Source: Vicinamibacteraceae bacterium
GTDB lineage: Bacteria > Planctomycetota > Phycisphaerae > Phycisphaerales > UBA5793
Reading direction: 5' to 3'
NCBI GenBank assembly: GCA_011525805.1
Contig: WYBR01000011.1
Location: 1-59,038, forward strand
Length of the DNA stretch: 59,038 nucleotides
The notes under the pieces were generated by a model. That model did not search any database and was not told the DNA's origin. It saw only the letters and a program-made list of their open reading frames with translations. Positions 37,012 to 46,615 of this stretch are shown here, in pieces. Within the stretch, counting starts at the first letter, position 1, and each line of letters opens with the position of its first letter. Made by a program: the position numbers and the translations under genes.

Positions 37012-37566
37012 ATGCACGCGAGGACGGCAACGGCGAAGCAGCGAGGATCGAGACGGGGCTTCACGCTCATCGAGATGCTCATCATCATCGCGCTGATGGG
37101 CATCGCCGCGTCGATCCTCATCCCGAACATGCGCAATGCGGTCAGTTTCGAGACCGAGGCGGCCGTGCGCCGAATCGTCTCGGACCTGTCCTTTGCGCAG
37201 TCCGACGCCATGGCGCGTCAATCGCCGCGCCGGGTCCTCTTCGAGGAAGACGGGATGGGCTATCGACTGCTCGCGTCGCCCTTCGATCCGGAGAACGACG
37301 TGCTGTACGACCCGATTTCCAACGAAGGCTCGGGGCGCTACGTCATCGACTTCGCCACCGACCGGCGCTTCCCGAACATCAGGATCGAAGAGGCGGACTT
37401 CGACGGCGGGCAGAACTTCATCACCTATGACGCGATCGGCGGGCCGGTAACCGGAGAGAACGCGTCGAGCATCGGCGGCTCGTTCGTCGTGAGCGGCAAC
37501 GGCGAGCGCTTCGAGGTCCGCGTGAGCGGTTTCACTGGCCGCGTCTCGGTCGTCCGCCTGGAATGA
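37012..37566 (+). CDS. GspH/FimT-like minor pseudopilin
   Basis: ATG 37012 (MHARTATAKQRGSRRGFTLI) has AGGA upstream and gives 184 residues; the open frame to 36964 is not needed. RRGFTLIEMLIIIALMGIAA is the class III signal and helix. The following VRRIVSDLSFAQSDAMARQS helix and beta-rich C-terminus fit GspH/FimT proteins that cap the pseudopilus. Confidence 0.85.
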   Translation: MHARTATAKQRGSRRGFTLIEMLIIIALMGIAASILIPNMRNAVSFETEAAVRRIVSDLSFAQSDAMARQSPRRVLFEEDGMGYRLLASPFDPENDVLYDPISNEGSGRYVIDFATDRRFPNIRIEEADFDGGQNFITYDAIGGPVTGENASSIGGSFVVSGNGERFEVRVSGFTGRVSVVRLE

Positions 37567-37597
37567 CGCCGGCCGCCGGAAACGAGGAGCATCGCGG

Positions 37598-38770
37598 GTG
37601 AGATGGAACTTCCTGAATAACTCGATTCTCCCGATCGGCGTCGACCTCGGCGCCTCGGGAGTGAAGTTGATGCAGATGCACGAGGAGGGAGGGCTGCTGC
37701 GAGTCACGGCGGCGTCGCGCCGGCCCTTCACCCGACCCCTGACCGACGATCCGGAGCAGCGCCACGCCGAGATCGAGCGCGCGCTGCGGGCCGCGCTCGA
37801 AGCCAGTCCCTTCAGAGGCGACGTGTGCGTCGTGGCGCCGAGCACATCGGATCTTCTCGTGCGCGCCGTGCGCATGCCGGCAATGACTGACGAAGAGCGG
37901 CAGAAGGCGGTGCGCTGGGAGGCGTCGGAGCGATTCACCGTACCGATGGAGGATCTCGAAGTCGAGTGGATCCGCGCGGGCGAAGTGGCGCAGGGGCACG
38001 ACACGCGCGACGAGGTGATCCTCGTGGCGTCGCGCCGCGGCGTGCTCGCGTGCTGCCTCGACGCCCTGCTCGCCGTCGGCCTGCGGCCCGTCGCCGTCGA
38101 CGCTCCCTTCCTCGCCTCCGCCCGCAATCTGACGCGCTCGCTGCGGCGGCAGGAGGACCAGGCCGTCGTGCAGATGATCATCGACGTCGGCCTGAGCGGG
38201 ACGACGGTGTGCCTGACGCGCGGCCGCGAGGTCGCGTTCATCAAGCCCGTGGCGATCGGCGGCCGCGACCTCAACCGGGCCGTCGGCGAGCGCCTCAGTC
38301 TTGATGAAGACGCAGCCCGCCAGCTGCGCCTCGAGCGTCTTTCAGATTCGGAACAGCCGGCCGGCCCGGGCGACCGGGTGAATCGCGCGGCGTACGAGGC
38401 GGTGCGCCCGCTCCTGCACGAGTTGGGCCAGGAGGCGGCGCTGTGCCTGCGCTACTACAGCGTGACCTTCCGCGGCGCCCGCCCGGAGCACGTCAGCATC
38501 ATCGGAGGCGAAGCGCGCGAGCCGAACCTTGCCTCCATCCTCACCGAGCATCTCAAGGTTGAAGCGCGCGTCGCCAGCCCGCTCGACGGCATTGACGTAA
38601 CCGCGGCGCAGATGCGCCTGGAGCGGCGGTCGGCGTCGCTGACGGAGTGGGCGGTGGCCGCGGGGCTGGCGATGCGAGGCGCCTCGATGTTCCAGGTTTC
38701 CACCCGCCGCAGGCCGGCCGCCGCCCCGGCGAAGTCGGCGCCCGCCAAGGCGAAGCGAGGTGCCGCTTGA
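37598..38770 (+). CDS. pilM: Type IV pilus assembly ATPase-like protein PilM
   Basis: PilM is the cytoplasmic actin-like component of the pilus alignment complex and binds the N-terminus of PilN. The 390-residue protein starts at GTG 37598 (GAGGAG upstream). It has ILPIGVDLGASGVKLMQM (phosphate 1 loop), IDVGLSGTTVCLTRGREVAF (phosphate 2) and a late VSIIGGEARE adenosine motif. The C-terminal tail is Ala/Pro/Lys-rich. The stop overlaps the TTG start of the next gene. Confidence 0.9.
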   Translation: MRWNFLNNSILPIGVDLGASGVKLMQMHEEGGLLRVTAASRRPFTRPLTDDPEQRHAEIERALRAALEASPFRGDVCVVAPSTSDLLVRAVRMPAMTDEERQKAVRWEASERFTVPMEDLEVEWIRAGEVAQGHDTRDEVILVASRRGVLACCLDALLAVGLRPVAVDAPFLASARNLTRSLRRQEDQAVVQMIIDVGLSGTTVCLTRGREVAFIKPVAIGGRDLNRAVGERLSLDEDAARQLRLERLSDSEQPAGPGDRVNRAAYEAVRPLLHELGQEAALCLRYYSVTFRGARPEHVSIIGGEAREPNLASILTEHLKVEARVASPLDGIDVTAAQMRLERRSASLTEWAVAAGLAMRGASMFQVSTRRRPAAAPAKSAPAKAKRGAA

Positions 38771-39513
38771 GTCGACCCATCAATCTCATGCCGCCCGAAT
38801 ACCGCCAGCGCCTGGGCGACTCGCGCCTGCGCCGCCGGTTCGCGAGTTATGGGCTGGCGACCGCCGTGGTGATCGCGGGGCTGGTCATTCACTCGCGCCT
38901 CGGCGTCGGACGCATGAAGGCCCTGGCCCAGGAACTGACCGCCCAGGCGGCGCAACTCGAAGCCGTCCGCGCCGAGGGCCTTGAGACCAACCGCAAGGCG
39001 GATGCGGCGGCGGAACGGCTTTCCGACTACTACCGTCTCGCGCTGCCCATCGAGATCAGCGACGTGCTGGCGCTGATCAGCCACGAAATGCCTCCGGGCC
39101 TGTACCTCACGGATCTGGAGTTGAACGTCTCACAGCGCGCCGAGGCCGCTTCCGCGATGGAGGAATTGCGCGAGCGCGTCAATCGCTCAAAGGGCCGCAA
39201 AGTCGATGAGCGGAACCTCCTCCGCTTTCTCACCGTCACCCTCACGGGCATCGGACAGGACGGTGTGCAGGTGGCCCAGTTCATCGGCCGCCTCGAATCG
39301 CACGCGGCGTTCGACCGAGTGATTCTGGACTTTGACCGCACGCGAACGATCGCGCAGGCCGCGGCGCGGGAGTTCCGCGTGCGCTTCGAGGTCGACCTGG
39401 AGCAGCGCTTCGTCTTCGGCGAGGCGGACGATCCGGCGGCGGAAGGCGATCGCCTGCCGCGACCCGGCGGCGCGGCCGCGCTGACGAATGACGGAAGGAG
39501 CGCCGGGCGATGA
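38767..39513 (+). CDS. pilN: PilN-like inner-membrane alignment protein
   Basis: The start is TTG 38767, overlapping the pilM stop (TTGA); the product (LSRPINLMPPEYRQRLGDSR) has 248 residues. The INLMPPEYR peptide is the PilM-binding N-terminus typical of PilN. One membrane segment (YGLATAVVIAGLVIHS) and a coiled coil follow, then a ferredoxin-like periplasmic domain (PPGLYLTDLELNV ... VTLTGIGQDGVQVAQFIGRL). It is somewhat longer than usual. Confidence 0.85.
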   Translation: MSRPINLMPPEYRQRLGDSRLRRRFASYGLATAVVIAGLVIHSRLGVGRMKALAQELTAQAAQLEAVRAEGLETNRKADAAAERLSDYYRLALPIEISDVLALISHEMPPGLYLTDLELNVSQRAEAASAMEELRERVNRSKGRKVDERNLLRFLTVTLTGIGQDGVQVAQFIGRLESHAAFDRVILDFDRTRTIAQAAAREFRVRFEVDLEQRFVFGEADDPAAEGDRLPRPGGAAALTNDGRSAGR

Positions 39514-40070
39514 CCTCGATGCTTACGCGCCTCAAGTACGGCTCGATCCTCTTCGGCGCCGCGATCTTCGCCTACCTGACGCTCGTGCGCCCCGCGTATG
39601 AGCAGCGCGGGCGCGTGCTCGGCGAGATTCGCACGCTCAACCAGCGAGTGGCGCAGGCGGAAGACGACTATGGCCTGCGCGACCGGGCGCGACGCCGGCT
39701 GGCGAACCTGGAAGCGCGGCTCGCGACGGAGACGCGGCCGATTCCCGACTCGGGCGACGTCGCCGGCGTCATCAGCGGCATCTCCTCGGACATCCGCGAA
39801 CTCGAACTCGAGGGCGCAAAACTGAACCGGGGCCGCGAAACCGCCTTCGGCGCGACCGCGAGCAGCGGCCTGCTCGTCGAGACGGTCGGTCGCTTCGACC
39901 TCATCGTCGAACTCGTGCGGCGGATCGAAGCGCTCCCGCGGCTCGTGCGGATCAGTTCGCTCTCGGCGCAAAACGTCAATCCGTCGAGCGGTGACGTGAA
40001 AGCGACGCTGGGCCTCGATGCGTACTACCGCGTCGCCGCCGCCCCCGAACCGAGCGCGCCCGGGAAGTGA
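39510..40070 (+). CDS. pilO: PilO-like inner-membrane alignment protein
   Basis: This 186-residue protein overlaps pilN by ATGA. It has an N-terminal membrane segment (YGSILFGAAIFAYLTLV), a coiled coil (GRVLGEIRTLNQRVAQAEDD) and a ferredoxin-like domain (TVGRFDLIVELVRRIEALPR, VRISSLSAQNVNP) as in PilO/GspM. It should pair with PilN to link the cytoplasmic motor to the secretin. Confidence 0.82.
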   Translation: MTSMLTRLKYGSILFGAAIFAYLTLVRPAYEQRGRVLGEIRTLNQRVAQAEDDYGLRDRARRRLANLEARLATETRPIPDSGDVAGVISGISSDIRELELEGAKLNRGRETAFGATASSGLLVETVGRFDLIVELVRRIEALPRLVRISSLSAQNVNPSSGDVKATLGLDAYYRVAAAPEPSAPGK

Positions 40071-40672
40071 AAGGAAGGCGTCGCGTGAACGAGGACTTTC
40101 AGCGATTGTGGATTCGATTGACGACGGATCGTCGGCGGTTCGGCGCGATGTGCACGCTCGCGGCGGTGGGGTTGCTGCTCTGGGCGCGGCTGCTGCTGCT
40201 GCAGGACGTTCCGCGGACAGGGCTGGCGGATCCGCCCGAGCAAGCCGGAGCGGCGCTGGCGGGGGCGGGCGCGCCGGCGGGGGAGTCGCCGCGGCGGCCG
40301 TCGATTGAAACGGCGCCGGTGGTTTATCTGGACTCCCCCGAGTCGCCGGCGCGCAATATCTTCGCCGCGCCGCAGGCACTGCTTTCCCAGCCGGAACAAG
40401 CGGCCGGGTCTGTCGAGGTTGCCCCCAAGTCACAATCCGAGACGCCCGAAGATTCTCCGGAGACCCGGCGCCAGCAGATCGAACGCGAAGCGCAAGGCCT
40501 CCGACTGGGCAGCCTCATCCTCGGCGCGGCCCCGGCCGCGGTCATCAACGACCGGGTCGTGCGTGAGGGGGGGACGATTGACGGATTCGTGCTTGAGCGC
40601 GTGCTCAAGCGGAGTGTGATCCTGGTGAAGGATCAGGTGCGGGTGGAAGTGAAGATGGACACTCCGGGGTGA
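40067..40672 (+). CDS. PilP/GspB-like connector
   Basis: This 201-residue protein starts at GTG 40067, overlapping pilO by 4 bp. It has one membrane segment (FGAMCTLAAVGLLLWARLLL), a Pro/Ala-rich linker and a compact C-terminal beta domain (LRLGSLILGAAPAAVINDRV then VREGGTIDGFVLERVLKRSV). The domain resembles the HR domain of PilP/GspC/GspB, which contacts the secretin N0 domain. The position just before the secretin supports this. Confidence 0.8.
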   Translation: MKGRRRVNEDFQRLWIRLTTDRRRFGAMCTLAAVGLLLWARLLLLQDVPRTGLADPPEQAGAALAGAGAPAGESPRRPSIETAPVVYLDSPESPARNIFAAPQALLSQPEQAAGSVEVAPKSQSETPEDSPETRRQQIEREAQGLRLGSLILGAAPAAVINDRVVREGGTIDGFVLERVLKRSVILVKDQVRVEVKMDTPG

Positions 40673-40736
40673 TCGGACCCGACGCCGCGATGGGACTGCG
40701 GGCGAAGGGCCGGCCTCGAGAGGGGAGAAAGCAATC

Positions 40737-43259
40737 ATGACGGACTGCCATGCTACCACGGGACGGAATCGCGCCGCCTTCGCCGCAATGACGCAGGTCG
40801 CGCCCGCACCTTCGCCGCGATCCCTCTTTCCGCTCGGCTCGCTTCGGGCCTACGGCCTGGCGTGCGCCGCGTGCGTCGGCCTCGTCACGCCCGCGCTCGG
40901 GCAGATCGACCTTGATTCGTGGGCGCAGACGCCGCCCGCCCAGCCCGCCCGATCCTCCGGCAACGTCGAGGAGGAACTCGAGGGGCAGGTTGAAGTCTCC
41001 GCCTACTCGACCGTGGACATCCACGTCCAGAACACCGACCTGGCGAAGGTGCTGCAGATGCTCAGCATCCAGAGCCAGCGCAACATCATCGTCTCCAAGA
41101 ACGTCAGCGGCACGGTTTCGGCCGACCTCTACGACGTGACCTTCTTCGAGGCCCTTGACGCCATTCTCAACAGCAACGGCTACGGGTACGTCGAGGAGGG
41201 GAGTTTCATCAAGGTCTACACCCTCGAGGAACTGCGCGCGATCAAGGAGGCGGCCAAGCAACTCGTTTATCGCCGCTTTGAACTCAGTTACCTCAACGCG
41301 GCCGACGCTTCGGTCTTCGTGACGCCGCTGCTCTCCGAGAAGGGGACCATCGCCGTCAGCGCCGAGGTGGCGCCGGGCTTCAAGCCCGATGAATCCGACG
41401 GCGGCGGCGAGAACTGGGCTTCGTACGCCACCATGGTCGTCCATGACTTCCCGGAGAACGTCGAAGAGATCGCGCGGCTGATTACCGAACTCGACATCCG
41501 GCCGCAGCAGGTCCAGGTCGAGGCGACGGTCCTCCAGAGCACGCTCAACGAGGACAACGCCTTCGGCATCGACTGGTCGCTCCTGGCCGACGTCGACTTC
41601 CTTGACTTCACCAACCCGCTCTCGACGGTGGACAACCTCCTGAGCGGAGCGGGCGAGAGCGGCTTCCAGCCCCCGGACAACAAGGCCACGGCGGTGCGCA
41701 GCAACGTCGGCCAGACGCAGCGAGCCGGCGGCCTGAAGGTCGGCATCATCTCCGACGACATCAGCATCTTCCTCCGCGTCCTCGACGAGGTAACGGACAC
41801 GACCGTCCTCTCCCGGCCGCGCGTCCTCGCCGTCAACCGCAACCGCGGGCAGATCCTCATCGGCCGCCGCATCGGCTACCTCTCGACGACCTCGACGGAG
41901 ACGAGCACGACGCAGACCGTGCAGTTCCTCGACACGGGCACGCAACTGATCTTCCGTCCCTTCGTCGGCAAGGACGGGTACATCCGCATGGAACTCAAGC
42001 CCAGCGTCTCGGAAGGCATCATCCGCGACGTGACGGGCAGCGACGGCAGCACCTTCACGATCCCCGACCAGATCACGCAGGAACTCCAGACCAACGTCGT
42101 GGTGAAGGACGGAAACACGATCGTGCTCGGCGGCCTGTTCCGCGAAGAGACGACGCTCACGCGCCGGCAGGTGCCTTTCCTCGGGGACATCCCGATCATC
42201 GGCGCCGCCTTCAAGGGCAAGGAAGACATCACGCGCCGCAGCGAGATCACCTTCCTCATCACTCCCTCGATCATGCGCGACGAGGTTCTCATCTCCGAGG
42301 GCCAGCGCGCCAACGAAATGGTCGAAGACGCCCGCCTCGGCGGCCGCAACGGCGTCCTTCCCTGGAGCAACGACCGGCTGACGAACGGCTACAACCTCAA
42401 GGCCGAGGAGGCGATCGCCGCCGGCGACTCTGAACTCGCCCTCTACTACATCGATCTGTCCCTCAGCCTCAAGCGCACTCAGCCGCAGGTCATCCAGATG
42501 CGCGAGCGGCTGCTCGGCAAGTCGGAGAGGTGGTTCAACGGCTCGATCATGCGCAACCTCTCTAACGAGCACATCGACGCGAGTCTCAATCAGATGAACG
42601 GGCCGTCGCAGGGCGGGGAGACCACGGCAAGCCCGGCGACCGATCCGCTCCTCCCGACCACCGGCGCGGCGAAGACCGGGGGCTCGACGGGCGGCGCGAC
42701 GACCGCGGGCGCCACCACCGGACCGCAGGCCGTCCCGGCGTCAACCACGACGACCGGCGCCACGGCTCTTCCGACCACGGAACCGACGAAGGCTCCCACG
42801 GCGACGCCTGCCGGCGGCGCGACGCCTTCACCGAAGACTGAGAATGAAATCTCCTGGGGCGGGGCCGACAACGGCCGCACGGAGATGAGCGACTGCTGGT
42901 TCGAGTACGGCCTGAGCACGTGGCAGGACGAGACCGGCGTCTGGAACATCGACGAGAACGCGTTCACCAACCCGGCGCTCCTGCCTCCGCTCGCGGGCGA
43001 CCCCTGCGCGCCCGGGACTCGGACGCCGGAGCAGCAGAACGACTTCGCGCTGCAGGCGGCGGAGCAGAACCTGCGCCTCGGGCAGTCGGTGGCGCTGAGC
43101 CTCTCGGTGACGCCGATGGGGGCGCTGCACTTCGGCCCGGCTCTGGCGCGCTACCAGGCGTGGGTCGCGGCTCAGCAGTCCGGTCAGCCGGCGCTGCCCG
43201 GCGAGGAGTCCGGCAGCGTGCTCGTCGAAGTGCCCACCGACACGGTTCCCTCAAAGTGA
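40737..43259 (+). CDS. Secretin (GspD/PilQ type)
   Basis: This 840-residue outer-membrane channel protein has GGGGAGAAAG before ATG 40737 and an extended N-terminal signal region (LRAYGLACAACVGLVTPALG). About 80-150 is an STN/N0-like domain (VDIHVQNTDLAKVLQMLSIQ), then N1 (VYRRFELSYLNAADASVFV). The secretin core (about 255-525) includes VQVEATVLQSTLNEDNAFGI, SRPRVLAVNRNRGQILIG and VVVKDGNTIVLGGLFREE then VPFLGDIPIIGAAFKG. A Thr/Ala/Gly/Pro-rich tail (about 620-700) and a further 140-residue domain follow the core, which is unusual. Confidence 0.93.
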   Translation: MTDCHATTGRNRAAFAAMTQVAPAPSPRSLFPLGSLRAYGLACAACVGLVTPALGQIDLDSWAQTPPAQPARSSGNVEEELEGQVEVSAYSTVDIHVQNTDLAKVLQMLSIQSQRNIIVSKNVSGTVSADLYDVTFFEALDAILNSNGYGYVEEGSFIKVYTLEELRAIKEAAKQLVYRRFELSYLNAADASVFVTPLLSEKGTIAVSAEVAPGFKPDESDGGGENWASYATMVVHDFPENVEEIARLITELDIRPQQVQVEATVLQSTLNEDNAFGIDWSLLADVDFLDFTNPLSTVDNLLSGAGESGFQPPDNKATAVRSNVGQTQRAGGLKVGIISDDISIFLRVLDEVTDTTVLSRPRVLAVNRNRGQILIGRRIGYLSTTSTETSTTQTVQFLDTGTQLIFRPFVGKDGYIRMELKPSVSEGIIRDVTGSDGSTFTIPDQITQELQTNVVVKDGNTIVLGGLFREETTLTRRQVPFLGDIPIIGAAFKGKEDITRRSEITFLITPSIMRDEVLISEGQRANEMVEDARLGGRNGVLPWSNDRLTNGYNLKAEEAIAAGDSELALYYIDLSLSLKRTQPQVIQMRERLLGKSERWFNGSIMRNLSNEHIDASLNQMNGPSQGGETTASPATDPLLPTTGAAKTGGSTGGATTAGATTGPQAVPASTTTTGATALPTTEPTKAPTATPAGGATPSPKTENEISWGGADNGRTEMSDCWFEYGLSTWQDETGVWNIDENAFTNPALLPPLAGDPCAPGTRTPEQQNDFALQAAEQNLRLGQSVALSLSVTPMGALHFGPALARYQAWVAAQQSGQPALPGEESGSVLVEVPTDTVPSK

Positions 43260-43384
43260 ACGACCGGAGGCGGATCTCCGGACCGGATGCCGCCGTCGGG
43301 CGGGCGCCGTCAAAGGCGGAAGGCGGTCCGGCGAGGTGATGTGAAGAGAGTGACCCACAGCGCCGCGGCGCGGAGGATTGCACG

Positions 43385-44668
43385 ATGAGCACGACCGAAA
43401 CGACTCGAATCCACCCGGCTCCTCCCCGATCGAGGCTGGCGTCCCCCGCGGGCGCGCTGAGGCGCTGCGTCCTCGCGGCCGGAGCGGTGTCGCTGGCCGT
43501 GGTGCTGGCGGGATGCGCCGGAAAGACGGCGCCGGAGAAGGCGCGTCTGGACGCGCGCGAGCGATTCGCCGGCAACAGCGCCGAATTCGCCGCCCAGCAG
43601 GCGCGGCAGGACTTTCAGGTCGGCAACCTCAAGAACGCGCTCACCAACATCGAAGGCGCAATCTCGCTCGTGCCGACCGATCCGGCCCACCACGTGATGC
43701 GGGGGCGCGTGCTGGTCGAGTTGAACCGGCTCGAGGCGGCGCTCCAATCATTCGAGGCGGCGCTGCGCCTTGACTCCGAATGCGGCGACGCCCACTACTA
43801 CTCTGGCCTCGTGTACCAGCGCTGGTCCGACTCCGCGAACGCCTACACCCGCTACTCCGCCGCGCTCGCGACGGACGAGACCAATCCGGACTACTTCCTC
43901 GCCGCGCTGGAGACGCTCATCGCGATGCGCCGGCTGGACGAAGCGGAGCACCTCATCGAGATTTCGCGCCAGCACTTCGAGAACAACGCCTCGGTGAAGC
44001 GGGCGCAGGGGCACCTGGCGATGCTGCGCGAGGAGCCGGCCGTCGCGGCGGAGCACTTTCATCGCGCCCTGCTGCTCATGCCCGAGGACAAGGGCATCAT
44101 GGAACTGCTCGTCATCAGCCTGATGAAGTCGGGCGACCACGCCAAGGCGGAGTACTACCTCGATCAACTCTTCAAGGACCCGGAGTTCGCGGCGCGGCCC
44201 GACCTGCGCCACCTCAAGGCGCTGTGCCTGACGGCGGGCAACCGCCTTGTCGAAGCGCGCTCGATCTATCTCAAACTGATCGACGAGGATCCGAGCGACC
44301 CGCAGTTGTGGTTCGAACTGGGGAGCGTCTCCTTTCAACTCGGCGACATGCGGCGCGTGCAGAACGTCGTGAGCCGGACCATCGCCGTCTGGCCGAACCG
44401 GTTCGAGAGTTTCATGCTCCGAGGAATGGTGCACGAGCGCGAGAACCGCCTCGACGCGGCCATCGCCGACTACGAGCGCGCGTGCGCTCTGCGGCCGGCG
44501 CACGAAGAGCCCTACATCCTGCTGGGCATGGCGCTGAAGGCGGCCGGGCGGGAAGGGGAGGCCTTCGACGCCTTCCGCACCGCGCGCATGGTCGCGCCGC
44601 ACAGCGCCCGGGCCCAGGCGCTGCTCCTCGCCGGCGTGGCGACGGAAGGCGCGGAGTTGAATCGCTGA
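43385..44668 (+). CDS. TPR lipoprotein (PilF/PilW-like)
   Basis: This 427-residue protein has GGAGG before ATG 43385 and a lipobox AVVLAGC near residue 40. It contains about nine TPR-like helical pairs, for example VGNLKNALTNIEGAISLVPT, ALQSFEAALRLDSECGDAHY and DAAIADYERACALRPAHEEP. Lipoproteins of this kind act as pilotins or secretin-assembly factors. Its place right after the secretin supports that role, although it is longer than PilF. Confidence 0.8.
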   Translation: MSTTETTRIHPAPPRSRLASPAGALRRCVLAAGAVSLAVVLAGCAGKTAPEKARLDARERFAGNSAEFAAQQARQDFQVGNLKNALTNIEGAISLVPTDPAHHVMRGRVLVELNRLEAALQSFEAALRLDSECGDAHYYSGLVYQRWSDSANAYTRYSAALATDETNPDYFLAALETLIAMRRLDEAEHLIEISRQHFENNASVKRAQGHLAMLREEPAVAAEHFHRALLLMPEDKGIMELLVISLMKSGDHAKAEYYLDQLFKDPEFAARPDLRHLKALCLTAGNRLVEARSIYLKLIDEDPSDPQLWFELGSVSFQLGDMRRVQNVVSRTIAVWPNRFESFMLRGMVHERENRLDAAIADYERACALRPAHEEPYILLGMALKAAGREGEAFDAFRTARMVAPHSARAQALLLAGVATEGAELNR

Positions 44669-44739
44669 GACTCGGCGCCGGGTCGGCGCTCCGGCGCGGC
44701 TCGGGGAAGACGGAACCACGAGATGGGAGCGTACGGGGG

Positions 44740-46179
44740 ATGAGAGTGGCCTGGATCATTTCGCTTGCGGCGGCGGGGCTGACGGGCGCCGCGACCGTCG
44801 CGGCCGCGGTGATCGCCGGGCTGGTCGTGTCGGCCTCAGGCGTGCCTTCGTGGCCGGCCCTGGGGTTGCAGGGGATGCTCGGCGCCCTGGCCGGCGCGGG
44901 CGCGGGCTTCGCCGCCGGGGCCGCGGTCCGGAAGCAACTCGCCCGCCTTCGCGCGACCGTCGAGGTCGTCGAACCCGCCGAAGCCCCAGCCCACCGGCTG
45001 TCCGCGCCCCTTGAGGAGATCGCCCGCGTTCACCTCGACGTCGTCGAGCAACTCGCGGGCGAGTGTCGCTCGATCCGCTCGCAGATCCGGCAGACGGAGA
45101 TCCGCAAGCACCTCGCCGAAACGGAGGTGCAGCACCTCTCCGACGTGCTCCACTCGCTGCGCGACGCGGTGCTGGTGACGAACGAGTTCAACGAACTGGT
45201 GATGGCGAACGACGCGGCGGCAAGCCTCTTCGCGTTCCGGCGCGAGGAGGCGCTCAACAAGCCCGTGAACAAGGTGCTGCGCGAGGCGCAGATCGTCGGG
45301 TTGATCAAGGAGGCGGCCGAGGCCGGCAACTCGAACTCGCGCAAGCACGCCGAGTGCGTCCTGCCGCGCGACCCCGAGCCCCTCAACGTCGAAGTCTCGC
45401 TCTCCTCGCTCGCCGATCCGACGCGCGAGGCGTCGAGCGTAGTCACCATCCTGCACGACATCACGCAGGAGCGGCAGGTCAGCCGCATGAAGAACGAGTT
45501 CGTGAGCAAGGCGAGCCACGAACTGCGCACGCCGCTGAGTTCGATCAAGGCGTACATCGAGATGCTGCTGGACGGCGAGGCGCGCGACGAAGAGGCCCGC
45601 CGCGAGTTCTACGAGATCATCCAGCACGAGGCCGAGCGCCTCGGCCGCATGATCGACAACATGCTCAATATCAGCCGCATCGAGGCGGGGATGATCACCG
45701 CGAACTGGGAGAACGTGGACCTCGTCCCCATCGCGCAGGACGCCGCCGAACTTCTCAAGCCGCAGGCGGCCGAGAAGCAGATCCGGATTCACTTCCAGCG
45801 CCCGCACCAGGCCTGCCACGCCGACGTCGACCAGGACATGATGAAGCAGGTCATCACCAACCTGATCTCCAACGCGATCAAGTACACGCCCGACGGCGGG
45901 CGCGTCACCGTGGCGCCGGACCTCACCGACTGCGACCGCTCCGTCATCGTCTCAGTCTCGGACACGGGCCTGGGCATCCCGCCCGAAGCGCTGCCCAAAC
46001 TCTTCAGCAAGTTCTACCGGGTAGACAAGCACGAGCGCGTGGCGAAGGGGACGGGGCTGGGGCTCAATCTCGTCAAGCAGATCGTCGAGTCGGTTCACCA
46101 CGGCGAAGTCGGGGTGGAAAGCGAAGTCGGCAAGGGAAGCCGCTTCTGGTTCATCGTGCCATGCAAGCAGGGAGGATGA
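44740..46179 (+). CDS. Membrane-bound PAS sensor histidine kinase
   Basis: ATG 44740 gives 479 residues; the frame is open far upstream, but that part is antisense-like to the TPR gene. Two membrane segments (about 5-30 and 38-65) are separated by only a few residues, so there is no external sensor. A HAMP/coiled-coil stretch and a PAS domain (about 125-235, LRDAVLVTNEFNELVMANDA) follow. The phospho-acceptor box KASHELRTPLSSIKAYIEML has His near 260. The ATPase shows NLISNAIKYTPDGG, DTGLGIPPEALPKLF and GTGLGLNLVKQIVES. All catalytic motifs are intact; the partner is probably the adjacent receiver. Confidence 0.92.
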   Translation: MRVAWIISLAAAGLTGAATVAAAVIAGLVVSASGVPSWPALGLQGMLGALAGAGAGFAAGAAVRKQLARLRATVEVVEPAEAPAHRLSAPLEEIARVHLDVVEQLAGECRSIRSQIRQTEIRKHLAETEVQHLSDVLHSLRDAVLVTNEFNELVMANDAAASLFAFRREEALNKPVNKVLREAQIVGLIKEAAEAGNSNSRKHAECVLPRDPEPLNVEVSLSSLADPTREASSVVTILHDITQERQVSRMKNEFVSKASHELRTPLSSIKAYIEMLLDGEARDEEARREFYEIIQHEAERLGRMIDNMLNISRIEAGMITANWENVDLVPIAQDAAELLKPQAAEKQIRIHFQRPHQACHADVDQDMMKQVITNLISNAIKYTPDGGRVTVAPDLTDCDRSVIVSVSDTGLGIPPEALPKLFSKFYRVDKHERVAKGTGLGLNLVKQIVESVHHGEVGVESEVGKGSRFWFIVPCKQGG

Positions 46180-46183
46180 GATC

Positions 46184-46615
46184 ATGGCGGTGCAGAAGGA
46201 GCGCTCAGGCGCCCGCGGCGGCGAGCGATCGGGCGGCAAGGCCCGCGTCCTCGTCGTGGACGATGAAACGTACATCCAGCACGTGGTCAGCCTCAAACTC
46301 TCCAACGCCGGGTTCGAGGTGATCACCGCGTCGGACGGCGAGGAGGGACTGGCGGCGGCCATCGAGCAGCGACCTGATCTCATCATCACCGACTACCAGA
46401 TGCCCTTCCTCACCGGCCTGGAAATGTGCCAGCGCCTCAAGCAGAATCCGGCGACGGCTTCGATTCCCGTCATCATGCTCACGGCGCGCGGCTTCGCGCT
46501 TGACGACGCCGACCTGCGCGACGTGAACATCCGCAAGTGTCTCGGCAAGCCGTTCAGCCCGAGGGAACTCGTCGCGTGCGTGACCGAGGCGGTGGGGGCC
46601 AGGTCATCTGAATGA
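46184..46615 (+). CDS. Stand-alone receiver protein (CheY-like)
   Basis: This 143-residue single receiver domain begins 5 bp after the kinase stop. Asp26-Asp27 (LVVDDE), phospho-acceptor Asp70 (LIITDYQM), Thr100 (MLTARG) and Lys122 (LGKPFSP) are present. A basic N-terminal tail (QKERSGARGGERSGGK) precedes it. Without an output domain it must signal by protein contact; the next genes encode HD-GYP and STAS proteins. It overlaps the HD-GYP gene by ATGA. Confidence 0.93.
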   Translation: MAVQKERSGARGGERSGGKARVLVVDDETYIQHVVSLKLSNAGFEVITASDGEEGLAAAIEQRPDLIITDYQMPFLTGLEMCQRLKQNPATASIPVIMLTARGFALDDADLRDVNIRKCLGKPFSPRELVACVTEAVGARSSE

